DNA of 64,000 nt from Flavobacterium beibuense (GTDB taxonomy: Bacteria > Bacteroidota > Bacteroidia > Flavobacteriales > Flavobacteriaceae), in the NCBI RefSeq assembly GCF_004151245.1, contig NZ_JUIW01000006.1, positions 186,001 to 250,000 on the forward strand. Direction: 5' to 3'. The notes under the pieces were generated by a model. That model saw only the letters and a list, made by a program, of their open reading frames with translations, made no database searches and was not told the DNA's origin. This document shows positions 57,425-64,000 of the stretch, piece after piece (the stretch's first letter is position 1; each line of letters begins with the position of its first letter). Position numbers and translations under genes: made by a program.

Positions 57425-57432
57425 TATATTTG
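57425..57432 (+). promoter_or_regulatory. Promoter of the 57447 gene, -7 element TATATTTG
   Basis: Exact TAnnTTTG match 14 bases before the ATG, divergent from uvrA. Confidence 0.5.
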
Positions 57433-57446
57433 GAGATAAAAAAGTT

Positions 57447-57746
57447 ATGGAACAAGGACTGTTTGATATTATAGAGAGCTTTGCAATTCTTAAGAGAGGT
57501 GAGTTTTATATTATAGGCAATCTTAAAGAAGGTAAAGTTCAGGAAGGTTGGTTTATTAATATAGCATTTAATCCATCTTTAGCATTAAGTTTAAGAATAG
57601 CTTCAATAGAAGACGTAATTATATCAAATGATGAAATGAACTATAAGTTGTTAATAATAAGAACCGACAAGGAGACTATGGATTTATTATTAGCATTAAA
57701 AATAGGGGCTGAGTATGCCAATATAAGTATTGAGGGTAAGGATTAA
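57447..57746 (+). CDS. Small unknown protein with EF-Tu-domain-2-like pattern
   Basis: The 99-residue protein has strand-like repeats FYIIGNLKEGKVQEGWFINI, IASIEDVIISNDEMNYKLLII and IGAEYANISIEG, with the Gly pattern of the EF-Tu domain-2 beta-barrel. There is no GTPase domain. I infer this from the pattern only. It lies between uvrA and the YdeI gene, and is probably monocistronic or leads the next gene (44 bases away). Confidence 0.6.
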   Translation: MEQGLFDIIESFAILKRGEFYIIGNLKEGKVQEGWFINIAFNPSLALSLRIASIEDVIISNDEMNYKLLIIRTDKETMDLLLALKIGAEYANISIEGKD

Positions 57747-57790
57747 ATTATAAGAACTATATTGTTATAATCTCTACCAAAGTTATAGAT

Positions 57791-58258
57791 ATGGAACCTC
57801 TAACAGATAACGAATACCTCTTGCAAAAGTTCCCCGGAAAGGGAGGGTGGACCTATGCGACCATTCCTCAAATAAAACCAGATAAGGAAGCACCTTTTGG
57901 CTGGGTTAAGGTAAAAGGTAATATAGATGGTTATGAAATAAAAAGTTATCACCTTATGCCTATGGGTAACGGTAACCTGTTTTTACCTGTTAAGGCAGAA
58001 ATTCGTAAAAAGATTAAAAAGCAGGCTGGGGATTATGTACATATAACATTGTATAAGGATGATTCGGTTTTTGAAGTGCCACAGGAAATTACAGACTGCC
58101 TTAAGCTCGAGCCGGGTGCTTTTGAAAAGTTCTTTGCAATTACAAAAGGACAACAGAAAATATTTGTTGACTGGATTTACAGTGCTAAAAAAGAGGAAAC
58201 TAAAGCTAATAGGATTGCTAAAATGCTACAAATGCTTGAAAAAGGGGAAATGTTATAA
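57791..58258 (+). CDS. DUF1905/YdeI family protein
   Basis: A 155-residue protein with an N-terminal DUF1905 beta-barrel (GWTYATIPQIKPDK, GWVKVKGNIDGYEIKSYHLMPMGNGNLFLPVKAEIRKKIKKQAGDYVHITLY) and a C-terminal OmdA-like helix pair (FFAITKGQQKIFVDWIYSAKKEETKANRIAKMLQML). Function is unknown. A second YdeI-type protein occurs at 22195. Confidence 0.85.
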   Translation: MEPLTDNEYLLQKFPGKGGWTYATIPQIKPDKEAPFGWVKVKGNIDGYEIKSYHLMPMGNGNLFLPVKAEIRKKIKKQAGDYVHITLYKDDSVFEVPQEITDCLKLEPGAFEKFFAITKGQQKIFVDWIYSAKKEETKANRIAKMLQMLEKGEML

Positions 58259-58354
58259 AATTCATAAAACTTTGAAAAATGCTTTATACTCTGCTGTTTT
58301 TGGGGAATTTTAGTTTATTTATTGCGCTCCAAATGTTAAAATTTAGATTTATTT

Positions 58355-58386
58355 TTGCATATTAAAATTAAATTATGCTATATTTG
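58355..58386 (+). promoter_or_regulatory. Promoter of the sigma-factor gene (TTG-N21-TATATTTG)
   Basis: TTG (58355-58357) and TATATTTG (58379-58386) with 21 bases between. Another -7 element (TATTTTTG, 58350-58357) overlaps. The transcript leader would be about 110 bases before the ATG at 58501. The gap 58259-58500 holds nothing else convincing. Confidence 0.55.
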
Positions 58387-58500
58387 GGATATAATTAATT
58401 CAAAATTAACATTGCCTATAGAAAAAATTACTTTTTAGGAACAGAAATAAAATTCTGGCTATTTATCGAACCCAAATTCAAAAAACTAAAAAGTATTGCT

Positions 58501-59085
58501 ATGGCTAATGTTGTAATCCCAGATGCCGTTCTGGTTAAGAACTATATGAGCGGCGACGAAAATGCTCTTGCTTGTTTAATCAACAGGCACCAATCAAAAA
58601 TCTACGGTTTTATTTACTCTAAAGTTACTGACAGGGATATTGCAGATGATATCTTTCAGGATACTTTTATTAAGGTTATCAAAACCCTTAAATCAAACGC
58701 GTATAATGAAGAGGGTAAGTTTCTTCCGTGGGTAATGCGTATTTCGCACAACCTTATTGTGGATCACTTCAGAAGAAATAAGAAAATGCCAATGCACCGT
58801 GAGACTGAAGAGTTTTCAATCTTTTCTATCATGACAGATAATGCTCCTAATATTGAGAGTATGTTAATTACTACTCAGGTAGAAAACGACCTGCAAAGAC
58901 TTATTGAAGAGCTACCTGATGACCAGAAAGAGGTACTTCAAATGAGAATTTATCAGGATCTTAGTTTTAAGGAAATTGCCGATTTGACTGATGTTAGTAT
59001 TAATACTGCATTAGGAAGAATGAGGTATGCTCTTATGAATTTGAGAAAACTGATAGAAAAAAATAAAATAATTTTGACGAATTAA
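58501..59085 (+). CDS. RNA polymerase sigma factor, ECF-like
   Basis: A 194-residue sigma-70 family protein: region 2 includes INRHQSKIYGFIYSKVTDRDIADDIFQDTFIKVIKTL and FLPWVMRISHNLIVDHFRRNKK, region 4 includes LPDDQKEVLQMRIYQDLSFKEIADLTDVSINTALGRMRYALMNLRKLI. It lacks an adjacent anti-sigma gene, unlike the one at 39003. It resembles the flavobacterial sigma factor that is expressed constitutively, but that is inference. A 48-residue gene follows after 50 bases. Confidence 0.92.
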   Translation: MANVVIPDAVLVKNYMSGDENALACLINRHQSKIYGFIYSKVTDRDIADDIFQDTFIKVIKTLKSNAYNEEGKFLPWVMRISHNLIVDHFRRNKKMPMHRETEEFSIFSIMTDNAPNIESMLITTQVENDLQRLIEELPDDQKEVLQMRIYQDLSFKEIADLTDVSINTALGRMRYALMNLRKLIEKNKIILTN

Positions 59086-59135
59086 ACAATATGGGGGCTT
59101 CGTTTTGCGTTGTATAGAAAATTAAACATACATAC

Positions 59136-59282
59136 ATGGCAAAACTTTACTCTAAAAAGAAATTAGAAGCTCCGGAAATGTTACCAAAGAAAGAAACCAT
59201 TGCATTTTTACTTAACTATTCTAAAGCATTGACGATAGTTAAGACTTCCGGTAACATTACCTTTGAGAGCATTGCTAATTAA
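59136..59282 (+). CDS. Small protein downstream of the sigma factor
   Basis: A 48-residue ORF beginning MAKLYSKKKLEAPEMLPKKE, with hydrophobic IAFLLNYSKALTIV and end GNITFESIAN. It is directly followed by a terminator and is on the sigma gene's strand, so co-transcription is likely. Similar short ORFs occur in the same place in other Flavobacteria as I recall; function is unknown. It could act on the sigma factor, which has no other partner here. Confidence 0.7.
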   Translation: MAKLYSKKKLEAPEMLPKKETIAFLLNYSKALTIVKTSGNITFESIAN

Positions 59283-59283
59283 G

Positions 59284-59312
59284 GAAACCTCCCGCTATTA
59301 ACGGGAGGTTTT
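59284..59312. terminator. Bidirectional terminator between the small gene and nth
   Basis: Stem AAACCTCCCG / CGGGAGGTTT with a 7-base loop and a T-run on the plus strand. The nth stop codon lies in its loop, so the hairpin ends both convergent transcripts. Confidence 0.88.
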
Positions 59313-59957
59313 TTTATTGTACTCGTCTAATATGGTTTTGCGGCCTATAGTTCGTGTAATAGTGTCTTTCTCTAAATTCCAGCCTCGTGCAGGTGAATAT
59401 TCCCTTCCGTACCATATAATCTGTAAGTGAAGGTCATTCCATAATTCTTCCGGAAAAAGTCTTTTGGCATCCTTTTCGGTTTGCACCACATTTTTACCAT
59501 TACTGAAACCCCAACGGTACATTAATCGGTGTATATGGGTATCTACTGGAAAAGCAGGTACACCAAAAGCCTGAGACATAACCACGCTGGCCGTTTTGTG
59601 GCCTACAGCAGGTAATGCTTCCAGATCTTCAAAATTGGCAGGTACTTCACCGTTATGTTTATCTATAAGTATTTCAGACAGGCCGTGTATACCTTTTGCC
59701 TTCATTGGCGAAAGCCCTACAGGTTTAATTATTTCCCTTATTTCATCTACCGATAGTTTTATCATATCATACGGATTATCGGCGCGTTCAAAAAGGAGAG
59801 GGGTTATCTGGTTTACCCTTACGTCGGTACTTTGTGCCGACATCAATACGGCAATAAGCAGTGTATAGGGATCTTTATGATCTAACGGAATAGGAATAGT
59901 TGGATATATTTTGTTTAAGGTGTCTATTGTAAACTGTACCTTTTCTGCTTTGGTCAT
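59298..59957 (-). CDS. nth: Endonuclease III lacking the iron-sulphur cysteines
   Basis: A 219-residue DNA glycosylase/AP lyase for oxidised pyrimidines. The helix-hairpin-helix has LPAVGHKTASVV with catalytic K121, and PVDTHIHR with D139. The C-terminal FeS motif CX6CX2CX5C of the family is replaced by segment YGREYSPARGWNLEKDTITRTIG, and no Cys occurs anywhere in the protein. Length and other motifs are normal. It is divergent from the peroxiredoxin gene, with TATATTTG on the minus strand (59980-59987) as -7 element. Confidence 0.92.
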   Translation of the reverse strand: MTKAEKVQFTIDTLNKIYPTIPIPLDHKDPYTLLIAVLMSAQSTDVRVNQITPLLFERADNPYDMIKLSVDEIREIIKPVGLSPMKAKGIHGLSEILIDKHNGEVPANFEDLEALPAVGHKTASVVMSQAFGVPAFPVDTHIHRLMYRWGFSNGKNVVQTEKDAKRLFPEELWNDLHLQIIWYGREYSPARGWNLEKDTITRTIGRKTILDEYNKKTSR

Positions 59958-59992
59958 TTTTATGTATTTTTATGAAAAACAAATATACACTT

Positions 59993-60445
59993 ATGACTAC
60001 ATTAAAAAAAGGAGATAAAGCTCCTGATTTTTCGGGAATTGACCAGGATGGAAACAAGCATACATTAGCCGACTATAAAGGTAAAAAACTGGTTGTTTTC
60101 TTTTATCCTAAAGCAAATACCCCGGGATGTACGGCAGAAGCCTGTGATTTAAGAGATAATTTTGAACGTTTTAAAGCCAATAACTACGAGCTTTTAGGTG
60201 TTAGCGCCGACTCGCAAAAGGCACAGGGTAAGTTTAGGGATAAGTATGAGTTTCCTTTTCCGCTTATTGCCGATGAGGATAAAGCAGTGATTAACGCCTT
60301 TGGCGTATGGGGACCTAAAAAGTTTATGGGCCGTGAGTATGACGGTATTCACCGAATCACATTTGTAATAGATGAAAACGGTATTATTGATGAGGTTATA
60401 GAAAAGGTAAAGACCAAGGCACATGCCGAACAGATACTAAAATAA
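59993..60445 (+). CDS. bcp: Thioredoxin-dependent thiol peroxidase (Bcp-type peroxiredoxin)
   Basis: The 150-residue enzyme removes hydroperoxides with a peroxidatic Cys in NTPGCTAEACDLRD (PxxxT/SxxC pattern), the second Cys 4 residues later typical of Bcp/PrxQ. The start MTTLKKGDKAPDFSG is the family start; seven additional codons upstream exist to 59972. It ends in VKTKAHAEQIL. A strong terminator follows. Confidence 0.94.
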   Translation: MTTLKKGDKAPDFSGIDQDGNKHTLADYKGKKLVVFFYPKANTPGCTAEACDLRDNFERFKANNYELLGVSADSQKAQGKFRDKYEFPFPLIADEDKAVINAFGVWGPKKFMGREYDGIHRITFVIDENGIIDEVIEKVKTKAHAEQILK

Positions 60446-60472
60446 AAAAGCAGCCAACAGGCTGCTTTTTTA
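60444..60472 (+). terminator. Rho-independent terminator after bcp
   Basis: Stem AAAAAAGCAGCC / GGCTGCTTTTTT with a 4-base loop (AACA) and a T-run. Nearly identical to the terminator at 63034-63062. Confidence 0.9.
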
Positions 60473-60497
60473 TTTTAGTATCTTCTGGAATTAGAAG

Positions 60498-60505
60498 TAT
60501 ATTTG
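60498..60505 (+). promoter_or_regulatory. Promoter of the T9SS cargo gene, -7 element TATATTTG
   Basis: Exact TAnnTTTG match 16 bases before the ATG; no TTG at -33. Confidence 0.5.
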
Positions 60506-60521
60506 GTGAAAATATAAAATC

Positions 60522-63029
60522 ATGTTTAAAAAAAATATACCTTCTATTTTCTTTTTCTTTCTTTTTTTAGTTGCTAATGCTCAATGTGGGGATTATAGCC
60601 GCCTTCTAACTACTGGTCTAAGTAAAATACAGTTCTTTGATGATTTGCATGGTATTGCTTATGGATATAATACGTTGATAAAGACAGCAGATGGAGGTGA
60701 TAGTTGGGAGTTTATTGATTTGCCAATAGTTCCTATGAATTCAAGTGAATTATTAAAAGTTGAAGTGATTGACGAGGACAATGCCGTTATTGCAGCATAT
60801 AAAACCTTATTTAAAACTGATGATAAAGGTCAATCATGGTATCCAATTCCTTTGGAGATTCAAAGTTTAGAACTTACATCAGTTAGCTTTATTAATAACC
60901 AGACAGGGTTTATACTAGGAAAATCCAATGATGAAGAGATCCATTTATTTACTACCTCAGATGGTGCTAATACTTGGTCTGAATTAACAACTGACATAAA
61001 TAATATTTCTGAATCAATTATTTCATTAATAGATATGAAGTTTGTTAACGAAAGCATAGGATTTATTTGGATTGGAGGTACAATATATAAAACTATTGAC
61101 GGAGGTTATAATTGGCAGCAAATTGAAAATCCGAATAGTCCGTCTTCTATTTTAAAAAAAATAGAGTTGTTAGAAAATGGGCAGCTGTTAGCATCGTTTC
61201 ATAATGGTCAATTGTCCTATTTTTATATGTCTTCAGATTTAGGCGTATCATGGGAAATTATGCCTGAATTGTCATATGATATGAATGACGAAATATATGC
61301 TACTTCTTCTTATTTTGATGTTTTTGAAAATAAAATACTAGTTATAGGTCAAACTACAGGAAGTAAGGGTCTTATTGTTTATGATTTTGAAAATGGAGTA
61401 ATAGAAAATACCTTTAATATTCAAGCTTTTTTTTCAGAGTTTAATGATGTATGTGTAATAAATGAAAATACTATATATATAGTAAATAAATACGGTTTAG
61501 GATCTGACATGACATTAGGAAGAGAAATTTATAAAACTATTGATGGAGGAAATAATTGGGAGAGATTTGATGCACTTTCTTTGATGGGTGATTCTACTCA
61601 GACTAAATTATTGTCTAAAAGTAATGATAAATATGTATTTTTTAATTATGGTGGGTCTTTAGCTTCAGGACCAAAATTTAGTATATATACTTCTGATAAT
61701 AACGGTGTAACATGGAAAGAGAAAGTAAGTCAAATAGAATCGGGCAATCTTTTGAATGTAATGCAAAATTATATTTGTTACATAACTTTTTCAGAAACCT
61801 TTGAAGGAATCTTGCATGAATCATTTGATTTTGGTGATACCTGGGCAGAAACTACATTTGCATTTCCTACATTTTCAAATACCCCGATTAATAGTTTATC
61901 ACAATTTGAACAGTTAGGTCAAAATACCCTGATAAGAAAAATGTCTGGCGAAGGTACTATATCTTCTGATAAAGGAGAGACATGGACTTATATTAACTTA
62001 CCGGATGCTATTGAAGATTCTGGTTTGGCAAATATTGAAGTCAAATCATTAGATGAAATATATGTATGGGGGGTAAATGATTTAGGAGATATGATAAATT
62101 TTGATTTTTATTTATATAAATCTGTTGATTTAGGTCAAACATGGGTTCAAATAGTTGATTTGCCAAATGTGGGGGTAGGTAATGCTATTTTTGGGGATGA
62201 AGAAGCACTTATTTCAGTAGGAAATAATATTTATTACAAATTAGATTTGAGTAGTAATAGTTATTCGCAAATAACTTTTATTCATCCTATGAATGAAACT
62301 TATGTCATTCCTGAGAATTTACTTATTCTTTCTGATGATATTTGGGTTTTACTTACAAATAGCATTTATATATCTAATGATGATGGTCAAACTTGGAATC
62401 AAAAAAATTGTAGTGTTTGTGATCCTCAAACATTAAAGGCTATTATTAATTCTGAAGGGAAAATTATATTGAGTAGCAAAAAAGGTATTGAAAGATTGGA
62501 ACCATACGTTCCAAGTATACCTGTACTAATAGGTAATACAACCGTATATCTTGATTCTGAAGAGAACTATTATGTGGCATATGATGGTTATGCCGATGCT
62601 GAGTGGGAATTAGTATCTGGTGGTAATATTGGTAATACAAATACAGAAGCACAGTATATTACAGTTAACTGGACAGAGCCAGGAGATCATGATATTAAAG
62701 TAAAACATATAAATGATTGTGGAGAATCCGATTATGCGATATTAACAGTTACTGTTCTTAATGAACTATCTATAGATGATTTATCTAAATCTGATGTCAT
62801 TGTATCACCTAACCCTTTTAGTGATGAGGTTAATATAACACTCGAGAACTTAGATGGAAAGTCAGAGGTTAAGATTGTCTCATTAGCAGGACAAGTTGTT
62901 TTTGAAAAAGTGTATGATGACTCATCTGAAATTATTATTAAAAACTTAAACAAGCTCTCGTCAGGAGTATATCTTTTGATAATTGAGAATGATGATAGCA
63001 GTTATGTAAAGAAAATTGTAAAAAGGTAA
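60522..63029 (+). CDS. Large secreted BNR/sortilin-like repeat protein with T9SS C-terminal sorting domain
   Basis: The 835-residue protein has a signal peptide (MFKKNIPSIFFFFLFLVANAQ). The body is a series of beta-propeller-like repeats with TxDGGxxW motifs (for example IKTADGGDSWEF, YKTIDGGYNWQQ and YKTIDGGNNWER). A PKD/Ig-like domain follows near residues 665-750 (VNWTEPGDHDIKVKHI), and the end is a type A T9SS sorting domain: VSPNPFSDEVNITL, then SSGVYLLIIEND and a Lys/Arg end. It is exported across the outer membrane by the type IX system. Function is unknown. Confidence 0.9.
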   Translation: MFKKNIPSIFFFFLFLVANAQCGDYSRLLTTGLSKIQFFDDLHGIAYGYNTLIKTADGGDSWEFIDLPIVPMNSSELLKVEVIDEDNAVIAAYKTLFKTDDKGQSWYPIPLEIQSLELTSVSFINNQTGFILGKSNDEEIHLFTTSDGANTWSELTTDINNISESIISLIDMKFVNESIGFIWIGGTIYKTIDGGYNWQQIENPNSPSSILKKIELLENGQLLASFHNGQLSYFYMSSDLGVSWEIMPELSYDMNDEIYATSSYFDVFENKILVIGQTTGSKGLIVYDFENGVIENTFNIQAFFSEFNDVCVINENTIYIVNKYGLGSDMTLGREIYKTIDGGNNWERFDALSLMGDSTQTKLLSKSNDKYVFFNYGGSLASGPKFSIYTSDNNGVTWKEKVSQIESGNLLNVMQNYICYITFSETFEGILHESFDFGDTWAETTFAFPTFSNTPINSLSQFEQLGQNTLIRKMSGEGTISSDKGETWTYINLPDAIEDSGLANIEVKSLDEIYVWGVNDLGDMINFDFYLYKSVDLGQTWVQIVDLPNVGVGNAIFGDEEALISVGNNIYYKLDLSSNSYSQITFIHPMNETYVIPENLLILSDDIWVLLTNSIYISNDDGQTWNQKNCSVCDPQTLKAIINSEGKIILSSKKGIERLEPYVPSIPVLIGNTTVYLDSEENYYVAYDGYADAEWELVSGGNIGNTNTEAQYITVNWTEPGDHDIKVKHINDCGESDYAILTVTVLNELSIDDLSKSDVIVSPNPFSDEVNITLENLDGKSEVKIVSLAGQVVFEKVYDDSSEIIIKNLNKLSSGVYLLIIENDDSSYVKKIVKR

Positions 63030-63033
63030 CAAT

Positions 63034-63062
63034 AAAAAAGCAGCCAACCGGCTGCTTTTTTA
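63034..63062. terminator. Bidirectional terminator after the T9SS cargo gene
   Basis: Stem AAAAAAGCAGCC / GGCTGCTTTTTT with loop AACC, differing from the 60444 copy by one base in the loop. Also ends the convergent transglutaminase-like gene at 63060. Confidence 0.9.
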
Positions 63063-64000
63063 TTGAATATTTACTTTGAAATAAAAGGCTGTTGGCCATC
63101 CATCTATTCCAACCTCTATATTTCTTATCCTGTCATCACGTATCATGTAATCAAACACTATAGTTGTATCTTTAACTTCCCTTTTAAAATCAACTGAGTC
63201 TTTCCATTCCATATAGAATACACTATTACTGTCTTTATCAATATAATAACTTTCTATAGGTTTTAATACCGAGGTTCTGTTTGTGTTGTTTCTTATCCTT
63301 ACCAGGTGTGGTCCTGCATAATTAACTACTTTAAGCTTAAAATGGATAACGTTACCAACCCTTGCATTAATTATACCTGATTCAGGTTTGACGATTTTTA
63401 TGTAAGGTATAATTCCTTTTTCGTAATAAGGTTGATTTTTATAGTCTTCCATAGCATTTACGTATGGTTTATGTCTTATCCACTCAGGGTCTTCAGGAAA
63501 GTGGTCAATCAGTAGTTTGTCGTGAGGAATAAGCCAATAAAAATCATTACGGCGTTTAACAAAACTTTCGAGTTTTCCTTTTTCATTTTTAAAACAAAAA
63601 CCGGCTCCCCAGGTTGCATCTATATGGTAGTATTTGTCATCAATGAGCATTACGTTCCAGGCATGATCAAGCTTTCCTGTTTTTCCTATTTCCCCTTTTT
63701 TCTGTTTTATATATCCGCTAACAACAGAACTTTGTATACCGGATAAGTCACACATTTTTTTAAATAGCCACGAATATCCGGAACAGATCGCTTTCTTTTT
63801 AGTAATTATATTTTTTAAATAGTTGTCTTCCCATTTGGCGTATGCTTTACCATACTCTTTTCCTGCCTTATGCTCAGGCATGCCCATATCGCCGTCACCT
63901 TTATTATATGCTTTATAGTCGTATTCTATATTTTCTGTAATCCACATAAATATGGCACGGCTTTTCTCCAGCTGTGTAGTACAGTTTTTGGTTAGTTCAC
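63060..64000 (-). CDS. Transglutaminase-like protein, N-terminus beyond the right edge
   Basis: The minus-strand frame is open from the edge to the stop, giving at least 312 residues; an internal ATG at 63947 is not the true start, because the frame upstream continues with CTTQLEKSRAIFMWITENIEYDY, the usual beginning of the family's core. The catalytic triad is visible: Cys in AICSGYSWLFKKMC, His in LDHAWNVMLID and Asp in YHIDATWG. A C-terminal beta domain (about 200-312) follows. Such exported transglutaminase-like proteins often act as cysteine proteases or cross-linkers on the cell surface. Confidence 0.88.
   Translation of the reverse strand, partial: ELTKNCTTQLEKSRAIFMWITENIEYDYKAYNKGDGDMGMPEHKAGKEYGKAYAKWEDNYLKNIITKKKAICSGYSWLFKKMCDLSGIQSSVVSGYIKQKKGEIGKTGKLDHAWNVMLIDDKYYHIDATWGAGFCFKNEKGKLESFVKRRNDFYWLIPHDKLLIDHFPEDPEWIRHKPYVNAMEDYKNQPYYEKGIIPYIKIVKPESGIINARVGNVIHFKLKVVNYAGPHLVRIRNNTNRTSVLKPIESYYIDKDSNSVFYMEWKDSVDFKREVKDTTIVFDYMIRDDRIRNIEVGIDGWPTAFYFKVNIQ

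Noticed and set aside
58279..58365. A 28-codon hydrophobic ORF before the sigma factor
   Set aside because: It overlaps the promoter elements at 58350-58386, and its protein shows nothing but a hydrophobic run in AT-rich DNA.

Overview
The window comes from a member of the Bacteroidota, most likely a Flavobacterium-like species of the Flavobacteriaceae. The evidence is direct. There are TonB-dependent receptors with a carboxypeptidase-like N-terminal domain paired with DUF4249 lipoproteins, a protein with a type IX secretion (T9SS) C-terminal sorting domain, a monomeric isocitrate dehydrogenase, a long NusB, and DUF1573, DUF3276 and DUF4834 proteins. Promoters of the Bacteroidota type (TTG, about 17-23 bases, TAnnTTTG) lie in front of many genes. 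The sequence is chromosomal housekeeping DNA, AT-rich throughout. No tRNA, rRNA, CRISPR array, transposase or phage gene was seen.

Layout. 1-4658 (minus): the N-terminal part of an MscS-type channel, a STAS/GHKL ATPase, uvrB and thiamine pyrophosphokinase. 4703-8781 (minus): a TonB receptor followed by two DUF4249 lipoproteins. 9002-14098 (minus): monomeric IDH, rplS with a structured leader, trmD, a DUF1569 protein and a methyltransferase. 14205-22164: a cyclophilin-FKBP fusion, a secreted unknown, a redoxin, csaA, a PUR-type protein, an ABC exporter, then leucine dehydrogenase, nusB, a DUF1573 lipoprotein and yajC. 22195-30652: a YdeI protein, pepT, a PAS histidine kinase, an HD protein, pyrD, HMG-CoA lyase, a secreted unknown and guaB. 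30735-34604 (minus): a Kef-type K+/H+ antiporter, its flavodoxin-like partner and purB. 34749-37493: an AT-rich operon of two TlpA-like thioredoxins and a secreted unknown. 37515-39533 (minus): an ECF sigma factor, its anti-sigma factor and a sirtuin. 39595-44840: trmH, a CarboxypepD-like protein, a DEAD-box helicase, and a TM2/DUF2752/DUF4870/rdgB operon. 45032-48460: an alpha-oxoamine synthase (sphingolipid or sulfonolipid type) facing a GNAT protein and an outer-membrane protein. 48584-54383: DUF4834, YfhO and a glycosyltransferase, then a VOC protein with a 30-residue membrane peptide, and a membrane-anchored DnaJ. 54559-64000: uvrA, small unknowns, an ECF-like sigma factor with a 48-residue downstream ORF, endonuclease III, a peroxiredoxin, a T9SS cargo protein and part of a transglutaminase-like protein.

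Main functional themes are DNA repair (uvrA, uvrB, nth), nucleotide metabolism (pyrD, guaB, purB, rdgB), branched-chain amino-acid and leucine breakdown (leucine dehydrogenase, HMG-CoA lyase), redox control (redoxin, TlpA proteins, peroxiredoxin), envelope lipid and nutrient uptake functions, and RNA/translation (rplS, trmD, trmH, csaA, nusB, helicase). No large unknown system stands out. The most interesting items are a possible sulfonolipid/sphingolipid gene pair, cysteine-free versions of endonuclease III and a class III sirtuin, a stand-alone STAS-GHKL protein, a redox operon with a duplicated gene end, an L19 leader, a noncoding structured stretch at 52.8-53.1 kb, and two very small genes.
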